Notes under the pieces: model-generated | The model's input: only the letters and a program-made list of their open reading frames with translations | Told to the model about the DNA's origin: nothing | Database searches by the model: none | Program-made: the position numbers and the translations under genes | Assembly (NCBI RefSeq): GCF_042433515.1 | Contig: NZ_JBHLVH010000013.1 | Location: 1-64,000, forward strand | Origin: Kytococcus schroeteri | GTDB taxonomy: Bacteria > Actinomycetota > Actinomycetes > Actinomycetales > Dermatophilaceae | Direction of reading: 5' to 3' | Length of the DNA: 64,000 nucleotides | Shown: positions 1-9,553 of the stretch, one piece after another | How the letters are laid out: the number at the start of each line of letters is the position of its first letter | How positions within the stretch are numbered: the stretch's first letter is position 1

Positions 1-1
1 C

Positions 2-67
2 ACCAACTACATCGCCCGCAGCCTGCTCGAGACAGGCGGCTTCCGAACCCACCCTGGATTGGGATGA
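2..67 (+). CDS. C-terminal fragment of an unidentified protein
   Basis: A reading frame open from the first bases ends in TGA at 65-67 and encodes about 21 residues, TNYIARSLLETGGFRTHPG then Leu-Gly. Residue composition is plausible for a protein tail, and it lies 11 bp from the convergent stop of icd. I do not recognise the family, and the fragment is too short to exclude a chance open frame. Confidence 0.25.
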   Translation, partial: TNYIARSLLETGGFRTHPGLG

Positions 68-78
68 GCCGGCATCGG

Positions 79-2301
<2,223 letters not shown>

Positions 2302-2458
2302 CTGTCGTGTTCTCCCTCGTCTCGGGTGGTCCCGCCCCGCTCCGTGGGCACGCGGCACCACGGGGCGCGGTGCGTGCGAGTGGGGCGGTACGGGTGGCGT
2401 ACTGGTGCCCCAGCCTAGTTGGCCGCCCGATGCGGTGCCCACGGTCGTCCCCGATCAG

Positions 2459-2640
2459 CCAGTTCCGCACCGGTGCGGTTCTCGATGGGGCGGTGGCCCC
2501 ACATCGGCACCGGTGCGGTTCTCGACAGTCGAGTTCGGCACCGGTGCTGAAGTCGGAGCGGCGGCAGGCCCAGATGCGCACCGGTGCGGTTCTCGGAGCG
2601 GCGGCAGGCCCAGATGCGCACCGGTGCGGAACTCGGGGCG
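2459..2640. repeat. Palindromic repeat array 1, five units
   Basis: Five exact copies of the 10-bp palindrome GCACCGGTGC occur at 2467, 2507, 2538, 2578 and 2618, so start-to-start steps are 40, 31, 40 and 40 bp. The arms often extend the dyad (GAGTTCG on the left; GGTTCTCG or GGAACTCG on the right). Units 3 and 4 share a near-identical 30-bp spacer (GGAGCGGCGGCAGGCCCAGA, then TGC). The array fills the 420-bp divergent region between icd and the FMN reductase and ends just upstream of a CATGAT -10-like element at 2650-2655. The same family recurs at 44908-45046. Confidence 0.9.
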
Positions 2641-2721
2641 GGGTCCCGGCATGATGGGGGACAGGTCACCGGTCCGGTGCGTCCGCCGGGGCCGACCCCG
2701 CCCCCCCACTCCTGGAGAGTC

Positions 2722-3285
2722 ATGCGCATCGCCGTCGTCATCGGATCCACCCGCCCCGGCCGCAAGGGCGAGGCCGTCGGTCGCTGGGTCGCCGAGCAGG
2801 CCACCGCCCGCGTGCAGGCCGGCGAGGCCGCCGAGGGCGTGGAGTACGAGCTCGTCGACCTGGCCGGGTTCGACCTCCCGCTGCTCTCCGAGCCCACCGT
2901 CCCCGGTGCGGCCAACGGCCAGTACGAGAACCCCGCCACCGCGGCCTGGGCCCGTACCATCGCCCCCTTCGACGGCTACCTGTTCGTGACCGCCGAGTAC
3001 AACCACTCCATCCCGGCAGCGTTCAAGAACGCCTTCGACGTGCTGTTCGTGGAGTGGCGCCACAAGGCCATCGGTTTCGTCGGCTACGGCGCCGCCAACG
3101 GCGTGCGCGCGGTGGTGGCCAACGCCTCGATGCTGCAGGCCCGCAACCAGGCCGGCGTCAACGTGTTCACGGCCTTCTCGCCGGACGGCACCTTCACCGC
3201 CCCGGAGGAGCTGGTGACCACGCTGCGCACCACCCTCGGCGAGCTGGAGGAGCTCACGGCGCTGGCTGCCTCGCGCCGCGCCTGA
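2722..3285 (+). CDS. NADPH-dependent FMN reductase family protein
   Basis: A 187-residue flavodoxin-fold oxidoreductase that probably transfers electrons from NAD(P)H to FMN or to quinone/azo-type acceptors in the cytosol. It starts MRIAVVIGSTRPGRKGEAV, where GSTRPGR is the phosphate-binding loop of the family. The motif AEYNHSIPAAFKNAFD (around residues 91-106) is the signature of the NADPH-dependent FMN reductase family. ATG 2722 is preceded by CTGGAGAG, 4 bp away, the same Shine-Dalgarno used by lysC. It is monocistronic: a repeat array lies upstream and a bidirectional hairpin downstream. The physiological acceptor cannot be read from sequence. Confidence 0.88.
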   Translation: MRIAVVIGSTRPGRKGEAVGRWVAEQATARVQAGEAAEGVEYELVDLAGFDLPLLSEPTVPGAANGQYENPATAAWARTIAPFDGYLFVTAEYNHSIPAAFKNAFDVLFVEWRHKAIGFVGYGAANGVRAVVANASMLQARNQAGVNVFTAFSPDGTFTAPEELVTTLRTTLGELEELTALAASRRA

Positions 3286-3308
3286 CAGAGCGCCTGCCGG
3301 ACGCGCAC

Positions 3309-3354
3309 GACGCGTGGGTGGGGCGATCTGTCACGGTCACCCCACCCACGCGTC
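3309..3354. terminator. Bidirectional terminator hairpin
   Basis: A perfect 15-bp stem, GACGCGTGGGTGGGG paired with CCCCACCCACGCGTC, with a 16-nt loop, sits between the convergent FMN reductase and ectD genes. There is no U-tract, as for other hairpins at gene ends in this window. The next 110 bp up to ectD hold nothing recognised. Confidence 0.75.
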
Positions 3355-3466
3355 ATGAGGGCGGGCGCTGGCTAGGCTGGCCAGCACGATGCCGGGCCAT
3401 GTGGCCGGGCCAGCCCGCCCACCGGGCCGCGGCGCCCTCACCCGGCCACCAGCCCGGTCAGCCGGC

Positions 3467-4399
3467 TCAGTCCGCCTGCAGCACCTCACGGTGCTCGCGG
3501 GCTCCGAGGAACTCCGGCCGCGGGGCCGGGGCGGCGTAGGGCTCACCGCAGGCGTTGTCCGCCGCCGTGAACACGATGAACACGTTCGACCGCGGCGCCG
3601 GGGTGACGTTGCCGTTGGACGCGTGCATGCAGTTCGAGTCGAACCAGGTCGCGCTCCCGGCCCGGCCGGTGAGCACGTCGATGCCGAACTCGTCGTACAT
3701 GCGCGTCAGCACGTCCGGGTCCGGCGTACCGGCGCCCTGGGCCACCAGCGAGGACTTGTAGTTGTCCCGCGGCGTCTCCCCGACGCAGGAGACGTAACGA
3801 CGGTGCGAACCCGGCATGATCATCAGCGGCCCGTTGTACGGGTGGTTGTCCGTCAGGGCGATGGAGACGCTGATCGCGCGCGGCGAGGGCATGCCGTCCT
3901 CCGCGTGCCAGGTCTCGAAGTCCGAGTGCCAGGAGAACGGCGCCCCGCCGAAACCGGGCTTGAAGTTCACCCGGCTCTGGTGGATGGTCACCGGCCCGCC
4001 CAGCACCTGCTGTGCGCGGCGCACCAGCCGCGGGTCGTGCGCCACGGAGCGGAACAGCTCGTTGGTGCGGTGCACCTCGAAGACCGAGCGCAGCTGCCCC
4101 GAGGCCGCCTCGGTAATGGTGCGCTCGTCGGCCAGCACCTCCGGGTTGCGGGAGAGCTCGTCCAGCTCGGTGCGCATCCGCTCGATCTCCGCAGGCGTGA
4201 ACAGGTCCGGCACCTGGGTGTAGCCCCGCTGCTCGACCTGCTCCAGCTCGTCCCCCTCGAAGGGGCCGTCCTGGGGTCCGCCGGCGACGACCGGGTCGCG
4301 GCGCTCCAGCACGGCGGGGCGGTCGGCCAGGCGGGTGGGGTAGTGGTCGGTGCGGCTGTCGGCGGCGGTGCGGGTCGTGTGGTTCGGGGTGGTCGTCAC
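3467..4399 (-). CDS. ectD: Ectoine hydroxylase EctD
   Basis: An Fe(II)/2-oxoglutarate dioxygenase that converts ectoine to 5-hydroxyectoine. The 310-residue product carries the EctD signature FSWHSDFETWHAEDGMP, which contains the iron-binding His and Asp; the distal His lies in the C-terminal MHASNGNVTP segment. The GTG start at 4399 has AGGAGG 7 bp upstream. A longer frame opening at 4477 would begin inside a long hairpin and has no ribosome site, so it is rejected. This is the last gene of lysC-asd-ectABCD, separated from ectC by 137 bp that contain a very stable hairpin, which may lower its expression relative to ectC. Confidence 0.95.
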   Translation of the reverse strand: MTTTPNHTTRTAADSRTDHYPTRLADRPAVLERRDPVVAGGPQDGPFEGDELEQVEQRGYTQVPDLFTPAEIERMRTELDELSRNPEVLADERTITEAASGQLRSVFEVHRTNELFRSVAHDPRLVRRAQQVLGGPVTIHQSRVNFKPGFGGAPFSWHSDFETWHAEDGMPSPRAISVSIALTDNHPYNGPLMIMPGSHRRYVSCVGETPRDNYKSSLVAQGAGTPDPDVLTRMYDEFGIDVLTGRAGSATWFDSNCMHASNGNVTPAPRSNVFIVFTAADNACGEPYAAPAPRPEFLGAREHREVLQAD

Positions 4400-4460
4400 G
4401 GTGTGCCTCCTCGCATCACGCGGTCGGGTGGTCTGTGGTGTTCTTCCTCTCGGCGGGAAC

Positions 4461-4504
4461 GACCGATCGGGCACCACGGCACCTGCCGCGGTGCCCGATC
4501 GGTC
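4461..4504 (-). promoter_or_regulatory. Long hairpin between ectC and ectD
   Basis: A perfect 15-bp inverted repeat (GACCGATCGGGCACC with GGTGCCCGATCGGTC) continues, after one A-C mismatch, into a 5-bp inner stem (CGGCA/TGCCG). No U-tract follows on the minus strand. It could be a partial terminator, an mRNA-stabilising or processing element, or a DNA operator. The sequence shows only the structure and its position inside the operon. Confidence 0.7.
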
Positions 4505-4536
4505 GGGCTCGGGGACGTGCCCCGGGGTCCGTCCAG

Positions 4537-4953
4537 TCAGCCCTGCGGGGTGTCCAGGCGGTTGCCCTCGGCGTCCAGCAGCGGGTACACGCCGTGCTCG
4601 TCGTGCACCTCACGGCCGGTCACCGGCGGGTTGAAGGTGCACACGCAGTGGATGTCCTCCTCCACGGTCACGGTGTGCTTGTCGTGGTCGTTGAGCAGGT
4701 ACATCGTGTCCGGGCGCAGCTCGAACTCCTCGCCGGTCTCCCGGTTGGTGAGCGTGCCCTTGCCCTTGTAGACGTACACGGCCTCGATGTGGTTGGCGTA
4801 CCACATGTCGGTGCTCGTACCGGCCTTGAGGATCGTCTGGTGGAACGAGAAACCCACGCCCTCGTCGGCCAGGAAGAACCGGCGGGAGCGCCAGTTGCCG
4901 TGCTCGACGTCGTTCTCGGTGCCGTTGAGCTCCTCGAGGTGGATGACCTTCAT
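4537..4953 (-). CDS. ectC: L-ectoine synthase EctC
   Basis: Cyclises N-gamma-acetyl-L-2,4-diaminobutyrate to ectoine, the last step of ectoine formation. The 138-residue cupin begins MKVIHLEELNGTENDVEHGNW and contains the family core TDMWYANHIEAVYVYKGKGTL and the iron/substrate region HCVCTFNPPVTGREVHDEHGVYP. Length and motifs are normal for EctC. ATG 4953 has GAAGGAGA 6 bp upstream. It lies third in the ect segment, after a 105-bp gap with a hairpin and before ectD. Expected substrate supply comes from EctB and EctA just upstream in the same transcript. Confidence 0.96.
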   Translation of the reverse strand: MKVIHLEELNGTENDVEHGNWRSRRFFLADEGVGFSFHQTILKAGTSTDMWYANHIEAVYVYKGKGTLTNRETGEEFELRPDTMYLLNDHDKHTVTVEEDIHCVCTFNPPVTGREVHDEHGVYPLLDAEGNRLDTPQG

Positions 4954-5012
4954 GCTCGTCTCCTTCGTCGTGTCGGTCGGGTCAGGGGGTCGGGTCAGGT
5001 CGGTCGATGGGG

Positions 5013-5041
5013 GCGGGCGCCGGAGGTGTCCCGGCGCCCGC
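5013..5041 (-). promoter_or_regulatory. Hairpin between ectB and ectC
   Basis: An 11-bp perfect stem, GCGGGCGCCGG with CCGGCGCCCGC, and a 7-nt loop lie in the 105-bp gap between ectB and ectC. No U-tract is present. Its position suggests partial attenuation or protection of an mRNA end; this is inference. Confidence 0.55.
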
Positions 5042-5058
5042 GTCAGGGGGTGGGGCGC

Positions 5059-6372
5059 TCAGGCCCCCACGGCGGCCACGGACTCGGCCAGCACGGCCAG
5101 TGCGCGGTCCACCTGCTCCTCGGTGACGTTCAGCGGCGGCAGCAGCTTGACCACCTCGCTGGCGGGGCCGGAGGTCTCCACCATCAGCCCGCGCTCGAAC
5201 GCAGCGGCGGCGATCTTCTCCGCGGCCTCGGTGTCGGCGAACGCGATGCCGCACATCAGCCCGCGCCCGCGCACCTCGGCCTCGCCGGAGGCCTTGCCGG
5301 CCAGCTCGGCCAGGCCGGCGTGCAGGCGCTCGGCGGTGGCGCGCACCCCGGCGGCGAACGCGTCGTCGGCCCAGTAGGTCTCCAGGGCCGCCGCGGCGGT
5401 CACGAAGGCGGGGGTGAACCCGCGGAAGGTGCCGTTGTGCTCGCCGGGCTCCCACTGGTCCAGCTCCGGGCGCACCAAGGTCACCGCCAGCGGCAGACCC
5501 AGGCCGGAGAGGGACTTGGACAGGCACACCACGTCCGGGGTGATTCCGGCCGGCTCGAACGAGAAGAACGTGCCGGTGCGGCCGCAGCCGGCCTGCACGT
5601 CGTCCACGATGAGCTTCACGTCGTGCTTGGCGCACACCTCGGCCAGCTGCTGCACCCACTCCATGGACGCGGCGTTCAGGCCGCCCTCGCCCTGGACGAG
5701 CTCCACGATGGCGCCGGCGGGCAGGTCGTCCCCGGCCTGCGCCCACGCGGCGTCCAGCGCCTCGAGGTCGGCCAGGTCCGCCGAGGCGGCGCCCTCGTGC
5801 CCGTCGTAGGCCACCTGCGTCACGTCGGTGAGCGGCACACCGGCGCCGGCGCGCTTCATCTTGTTGGCGGTCACCGACAGCGAGCCCAGGGTCATGCCGT
5901 GGAAGCCGTTGGTGAAGGACACCACCTCGGTGCGGCCGGTGGCCTTGCGCACGGCCTTGAGGGCGGCCTCCACGGTGTTGGTGCCGGTGGGGCCGGGGAA
6001 GAGCACCTTGTGGTCCATGCCGCGGGGCTCCAGCACGGTGCGGGTGAGGGCCTCCAGGAAGCGGCGCTTGGCCGGGGTGTGCATGTCCATGGAGTGGATC
6101 ACCACGTCCTGCGAGAGGTGCTCCATGAGCGCGCCCTTGAGCGCCGGGTCGTTGTGCCCGTAGTTGAGGGCGCCGGCGCCGGCGAAGAAGTCCAGGTAGG
6201 TCTCGCCGGTCTCGGTGTGCTGCTCGGCGCCGCGGGCGGTGGTGAAGACCACCGGCCACTGGCGGCAGTAGGAGCGCACGGAGGACTCGCGCGCCTCGAA
6301 GATGCTGGTGTCCCCCGCGGTGTGCGGGGTGGTGGTGCTCGGGGAGTTCGTGCTCGGGGTCGTCTGGGTCAT
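5059..6372 (-). CDS. ectB: Diaminobutyrate-2-oxoglutarate aminotransferase EctB
   Basis: A PLP enzyme that transaminates L-aspartate-4-semialdehyde with glutamate to L-2,4-diaminobutyrate, the first committed ectoine step. The 437-residue class III aminotransferase has IFEARESSVRSYCRQWPVVF near the N-terminus, GPTGTNTVEAALKAVRKATG, the cofactor Asp in LIVDDVQAGCGRTG, and the Schiff-base Lys in VCLSKSLSGLGLPLA. ATG 6372 is preceded by AGGAGGG. The first ~22 residues are Thr/Ser/Pro rich and non-conserved. It follows ectA by 49 bp. Its substrate is made by asd two genes upstream. Confidence 0.96.
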   Translation of the reverse strand: MTQTTPSTNSPSTTTPHTAGDTSIFEARESSVRSYCRQWPVVFTTARGAEQHTETGETYLDFFAGAGALNYGHNDPALKGALMEHLSQDVVIHSMDMHTPAKRRFLEALTRTVLEPRGMDHKVLFPGPTGTNTVEAALKAVRKATGRTEVVSFTNGFHGMTLGSLSVTANKMKRAGAGVPLTDVTQVAYDGHEGAASADLADLEALDAAWAQAGDDLPAGAIVELVQGEGGLNAASMEWVQQLAEVCAKHDVKLIVDDVQAGCGRTGTFFSFEPAGITPDVVCLSKSLSGLGLPLAVTLVRPELDQWEPGEHNGTFRGFTPAFVTAAAALETYWADDAFAAGVRATAERLHAGLAELAGKASGEAEVRGRGLMCGIAFADTEAAEKIAAAAFERGLMVETSGPASEVVKLLPPLNVTEEQVDRALAVLAESVAAVGA

Positions 6373-6421
6373 GTCGTCCCTCCTGGGAAGTCGGTCGGGC
6401 GTCCAGCGGGTGGTCGGGCGC

Positions 6422-6931
6422 TCAGGGGGTGCGCCCGGGTGCAGCGGCCGCCGGGTCCAGTGGCGCGATGCGGTGCAGCAGCTCGGCGTCGTGCACGTCG
6501 TCGGTCGGGAAATGGGCCGGGGTGATGAACTCCGTCACCTCCTCGGTGGCGCCGTGGCGGCGGGCGAACCCGGCGAACAGCGCGTTGGAGGCGTCGTTGT
6601 CGGCCGTGACGGTGGTCTCCAGGGCGGTGGCGCCGGTGGCCTCCACGGTGGCCTGCAGCATCCGCCCGGCCACCCCCTGCCCACGCTGCGAGGCGTCCAC
6701 GCCCACCTGCCACACGAAGAGCGTGTCCGGTGCGGCGGGGCGCAGGTAGGACATCACGTAGCCCACCACCTGCCCGTCGGCCTCGGCCACGGTGCTCGTG
6801 GCGCCGAAGTCGTGGGCCATGAGCAGGTAGGCGTAGGAGGTGTTGAGGTCCAGCACGCCGGAGTCGCGGGCGATGCGCCACATGGCGGCGCCGTCGTCCA
6901 TCGTGGGGCGGCGCAGGATCAGCTCGCTCAC
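6422..6931 (-). CDS. ectA: L-2,4-diaminobutyrate N-gamma-acetyltransferase EctA
   Basis: A GNAT acetyltransferase that transfers acetyl from acetyl-CoA to the gamma-amino group of 2,4-diaminobutyrate. The 169-residue product contains the EctA markers SGVLDLNTSYAYLLMAHDFG and FVWQVGVDASQRGQGVAGRM; the last part is the acetyl-CoA-binding Q/RxxGxG/A loop. The GTG start at 6931 overlaps the asd stop in the tetranucleotide GTGA, so translation is likely coupled to asd. No alternative start fits the conserved N-terminus. This overlap ties the ectoine genes directly to the aspartate-pathway genes. Confidence 0.95.
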   Translation of the reverse strand: MSELILRRPTMDDGAAMWRIARDSGVLDLNTSYAYLLMAHDFGATSTVAEADGQVVGYVMSYLRPAAPDTLFVWQVGVDASQRGQGVAGRMLQATVEATGATALETTVTADNDASNALFAGFARRHGATEEVTEFITPAHFPTDDVHDAELLHRIAPLDPAAAAPGRTP

Positions 6932-8034
6932 GCGCCCACCCCCTGCTCCAGCAGCACCTCGGCCACCTGCACGGCGTTGAGGGCGGCGCCCTTGCGCAGG
7001 TTGTCACCGGCCACGAAGAGCACCAGGCCCCGGCCACCCTCGACGGACTGGTCGGTGCGCACGCGGCCCACCAGCACGTCGTCGCGGCCCGCGGCCTCCA
7101 GCGGGGCGGGGACCTCGGCCACGGTCACGCCGGGCGCCTCGGCCAGCAGCTCCAGCGCGCGCTCGGGGGTGAGCTCGCGGGAGAAGCGGGCGTGCACGGC
7201 CAGGGCGTGGCCGGTGAACACCGGGACGCGCACGCAGGTGCCGCTCACGGCCAGGTCCTCGATGCCGAGGATCTTGCGCGACTCGTGGCGCAGCTTCTGC
7301 TCCTCGGAGGTCTCGCCGGACCCGTCGTCCACGAGGTCGCCGGCCATGGCCAGGGCGTTGAACGCGATGGTGCGCGGGTAGGTCGAGGTCGCGGGCAGGG
7401 TGCCGTCCAGGGCGGAGCCGTCGTGCACCAGCTGCTCGAGGGCGCCCTCCCCGGCGCCGGTGGCGGCGCGCACCTGGCCGGCGAGCTCGTCCACGCCGGC
7501 CAGCCCGGAGCCGGACACGGCCTGGTAGGTGGCCACCTGCAGGGCCTCCAGCCCGGCCTCGTCGTGCAGCACCTTGAGCACCGGCATCGCGGCCATGGTG
7601 GTGCAGTTGGGGTTGGCGACGATGCCCTTGGGGCGGTCCTTCGCCGCCTCGGGGTTCACCTCGCTGACCACCAGCGGCACCTCGGGGTCGCCGCGGAAGG
7701 CCGACGAGTTGTCGATGACCACGGCACCGGCCTCGGCGAAGCGGGGGGAGTGCTCGCGGGAGGTGCCCCCGCCGGCGGAGAACAGCGCGATGTCGATGCC
7801 GCGCAGCTCCTCGGTGGGGGTGGCGGCCACGTCCTCCACGGTGAGGGTGCGGGTGGCGCCGGTGCCGTCGGTCCACTCCACCTGCTTGCCGGCCGAGCGG
7901 GCCGAGGCGAACAGGCGCAGGGTGCCCACGGGCACCTTCCGCTCGGTGAGCAGGCGCAGCATCACGGTGCCGACCTGGCCGGTGGCGCCGACGACGGCGA
8001 TGGTGGGGGCGGTGTCGTTCTGGGTCGAGTCCAT
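6928..8034 (-). CDS. asd: Aspartate-semialdehyde dehydrogenase
   Basis: Reduces beta-aspartyl phosphate to L-aspartate-4-semialdehyde with NADPH, the shared precursor of lysine, threonine, methionine and here ectoine. The 368-residue product starts MDSTQNDTAPTIAVVGATGQVG, has a Rossmann GATGQVG loop, the catalytic cysteine in VANPNCTTMAAMPVLK, and the conserved Gly-rich segment YQAVSGSGLAGVDEL. ATG 8034 has GAGGAGGA upstream, inside the 3' end of lysC. It lies 14 bp after the lysC stop and overlaps ectA by 4 bp, so it joins primary and osmolyte metabolism in one transcript. Confidence 0.95.
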   Translation of the reverse strand: MDSTQNDTAPTIAVVGATGQVGTVMLRLLTERKVPVGTLRLFASARSAGKQVEWTDGTGATRTLTVEDVAATPTEELRGIDIALFSAGGGTSREHSPRFAEAGAVVIDNSSAFRGDPEVPLVVSEVNPEAAKDRPKGIVANPNCTTMAAMPVLKVLHDEAGLEALQVATYQAVSGSGLAGVDELAGQVRAATGAGEGALEQLVHDGSALDGTLPATSTYPRTIAFNALAMAGDLVDDGSGETSEEQKLRHESRKILGIEDLAVSGTCVRVPVFTGHALAVHARFSRELTPERALELLAEAPGVTVAEVPAPLEAAGRDDVLVGRVRTDQSVEGGRGLVLFVAGDNLRKGAALNAVQVAEVLLEQGVGA

Positions 8035-8048
8035 GGGGGTCGTCCTCC

Positions 8049-8567
8049 TCACCGACCGGTGCCGGCGTGCACCACGGCCGTCTGGTCGCTGTCGAGCCCG
8101 AACGCGGTGTGGATCGCGCGGGCGGCGTCCTCCACCTGGTCGTCGGCCACGACCACGGAGATGCGGGCCTCGGAGGTGGTGAACATGTTCACCGTGATGC
8201 CGGCGTCGGCCAGGGCCTTGAGCAGCATCGCGGGCACCTCGGCGTGGGAGCGCACGCCGTGGCCGCTCACCGAGACCTTGCCCACGTTCTCGTCCACGGC
8301 CACGTGGGCGAACTCCAGCGCGTCCTGCTGGGCCTCCAGGGCTTCCCGGGCGCGCTGCGCGTCGTCGGCCGGCAGGGAGAACGAGAAGTCGCACAGGCCG
8401 TTCTCGCGGGCGGTGTGGGTCTGGCCCAGCACGTCGATCACGGAGACCACCTCGGAGATGGCGGCGAGGATCGAGGCGGCGCGGCCAGGCTTGTCCGGCA
8501 CGTTGACGACGGTGAGCATGGCCTGGTCGTGCGTGTGGGCCACGCCCTGGATGAGGGGTTCCTCCAC
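8049..8567 (-). CDS. lysC: Aspartokinase beta subunit from internal start
   Basis: An in-frame GTG at 8567 (Val-Glu-Glu-Pro-Leu) has a perfect AGGAGG at 8578-8573, 5 bp upstream, within the alpha coding region. Translation from it would give a 172-residue product covering both ACT domains. In Corynebacterium and Bacillus, lysC genes make such an overlapping regulatory beta subunit from an internal start, and the position here matches. That both subunits are made here is inferred from the ribosome site and homology. Confidence 0.7.
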   Translation of the reverse strand: MEEPLIQGVAHTHDQAMLTVVNVPDKPGRAASILAAISEVVSVIDVLGQTHTARENGLCDFSFSLPADDAQRAREALEAQQDALEFAHVAVDENVGKVSVSGHGVRSHAEVPAMLLKALADAGITVNMFTTSEARISVVVADDQVEDAARAIHTAFGLDSDQTAVVHAGTGR

Positions 8568-9341
8568 GGGGTCCTCCTGGGGGTCGAGGTGGTCGGCGGG
8601 CACCTGGTCGCGGGAGGCGCTGACCCAGGTGCCGGGTTGGTCGGTGAAGCTGGAGCGGACGTGCAGGGGCACGTCGTGGCGCTGGGCGAACTCGACGGCG
8701 CGCAGGTGCAGGATCTTGGCGCCGTGGGCGGCCAGCTCGGTGGCGTCGGCGTAGCCCATCCACCCGATGCGGTGCGCGGTGGGCACGATGCGCGGGTCGG
8801 CGGTGAACATGCCGTCCACGTCGGAGTAGATCTCGCACACGTCCGCCTCGAGCGCGGCGGCCACGGCCACGGCGGTGGTGTCGGAGCCACCGCGGCCCAG
8901 GGTGGTGGTGTGCTCGTCGGCGGTCCAGCCCTGGAAGCCGGCGACGATGGCGACCTGCCCGGCATCCAGGCTGGTGCGCAGCCGGCTGGCGTCGATCTCG
9001 GTGATGCGGGCCGAGCCGAAGGCGTCGGTGGTGCGCAGCCCGGCCTGCCGGCCGGTGAAGCTCGTGGCGGCCACGTCCATCTCGTGCAGGGCCATGGCCA
9101 GCAGGGCGATGGAGATCTGCTCGCCGGAGGTGAGCAGCTGGTCGAGCTCGCGCTGGCTGGGGGAGTCGGTGATCTCGCGGCTGAGGTCGAGCAGTTCGTC
9201 GGTGGTGTCTCCCATGGCCGAGACGACGACGGCGACGTCGTGTCCGGCGGCCCGGGTGGCGGCGATCCGCCGGGCGACGCGCCGGATGCTCTCGGCGTCT
9301 GCCACGGAGGACCCGCCGTACTTCTGGACGACGAGGGACAT
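8049..9341 (-). CDS. lysC: Aspartokinase, alpha subunit
   Basis: Phosphorylates L-aspartate at the head of the aspartate family pathway. The 430-residue product begins MSLVVQKYGGSSVADAESIR (the KYGGSS kinase signature). It has a kinase domain to about residue 245 and two ACT domains after that, ending HAGTGR as in the corynebacterial enzyme. An upstream ATG at 9371 is rejected because CTGGAGAG sits 5 bp before ATG 9341 and the conserved N-terminus starts there. It heads lysC-asd-ectABCD and has a visible promoter at 9392-9420. The ACT region differs from Corynebacterium around the known feedback-resistance positions (THTARENGLCDFSF against NVSSVEDGTTDITF), so its allosteric control may differ. 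Confidence 0.94.
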   Translation of the reverse strand: MSLVVQKYGGSSVADAESIRRVARRIAATRAAGHDVAVVVSAMGDTTDELLDLSREITDSPSQRELDQLLTSGEQISIALLAMALHEMDVAATSFTGRQAGLRTTDAFGSARITEIDASRLRTSLDAGQVAIVAGFQGWTADEHTTTLGRGGSDTTAVAVAAALEADVCEIYSDVDGMFTADPRIVPTAHRIGWMGYADATELAAHGAKILHLRAVEFAQRHDVPLHVRSSFTDQPGTWVSASRDQVPADHLDPQEDPVEEPLIQGVAHTHDQAMLTVVNVPDKPGRAASILAAISEVVSVIDVLGQTHTARENGLCDFSFSLPADDAQRAREALEAQQDALEFAHVAVDENVGKVSVSGHGVRSHAEVPAMLLKALADAGITVNMFTTSEARISVVVADDQVEDAARAIHTAFGLDSDQTAVVHAGTGR

Positions 9342-9391
9342 GCACTCTCCAGGGGTCGGGGGCGGGGTCATCGTGCGATCTGGCTCCCTCG

Positions 9392-9420
9392 ACCATAACG
9401 AGGGGTCATGATCGAGTCAC
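9392..9420 (-). promoter_or_regulatory. Probable promoter of lysC-asd-ectABCD
   Basis: On the minus strand, GTGACT (9420-9415) and TATGGT (9397-9392) are separated by 17 bp and resemble -35 and -10 elements. Transcription would start near 9385 and give a leader of about 44 nt before lysC. No promoter of similar quality is seen before ectA, whose start overlaps asd. Confidence 0.5.
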
Positions 9421-9553
9421 ATCGGGCGTCACCACATATGGGGTGAGAAGGGTTTCGCCGGCCCGCGGGAATGCACGCCGCGTGACCCGCCGGACCCCCT
9501 CGTGGCCGCGGGCTGCCGCGGCATAGGCTGGCGGTACACAACAGGGAGGCACC

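Noticed and set aside
2459..2640. Repeat array considered as CRISPR
   Set aside because: The repeated core is only 10 bp, spacers are themselves repeated, spacing alternates 31 and 40 bp, and no cas genes are nearby.
4397..4477. Upstream start of ectD at 4477
   Set aside because: It lies inside the 4461-4504 hairpin, adds residues unlike any EctD, and lacks a ribosome site; GTG 4399 has AGGAGG.
9339..9371. Upstream start of lysC at 9371
   Set aside because: The conserved aspartokinase N-terminus begins at 9341 with a good ribosome site; the extra ten residues are Pro-rich and unconserved.
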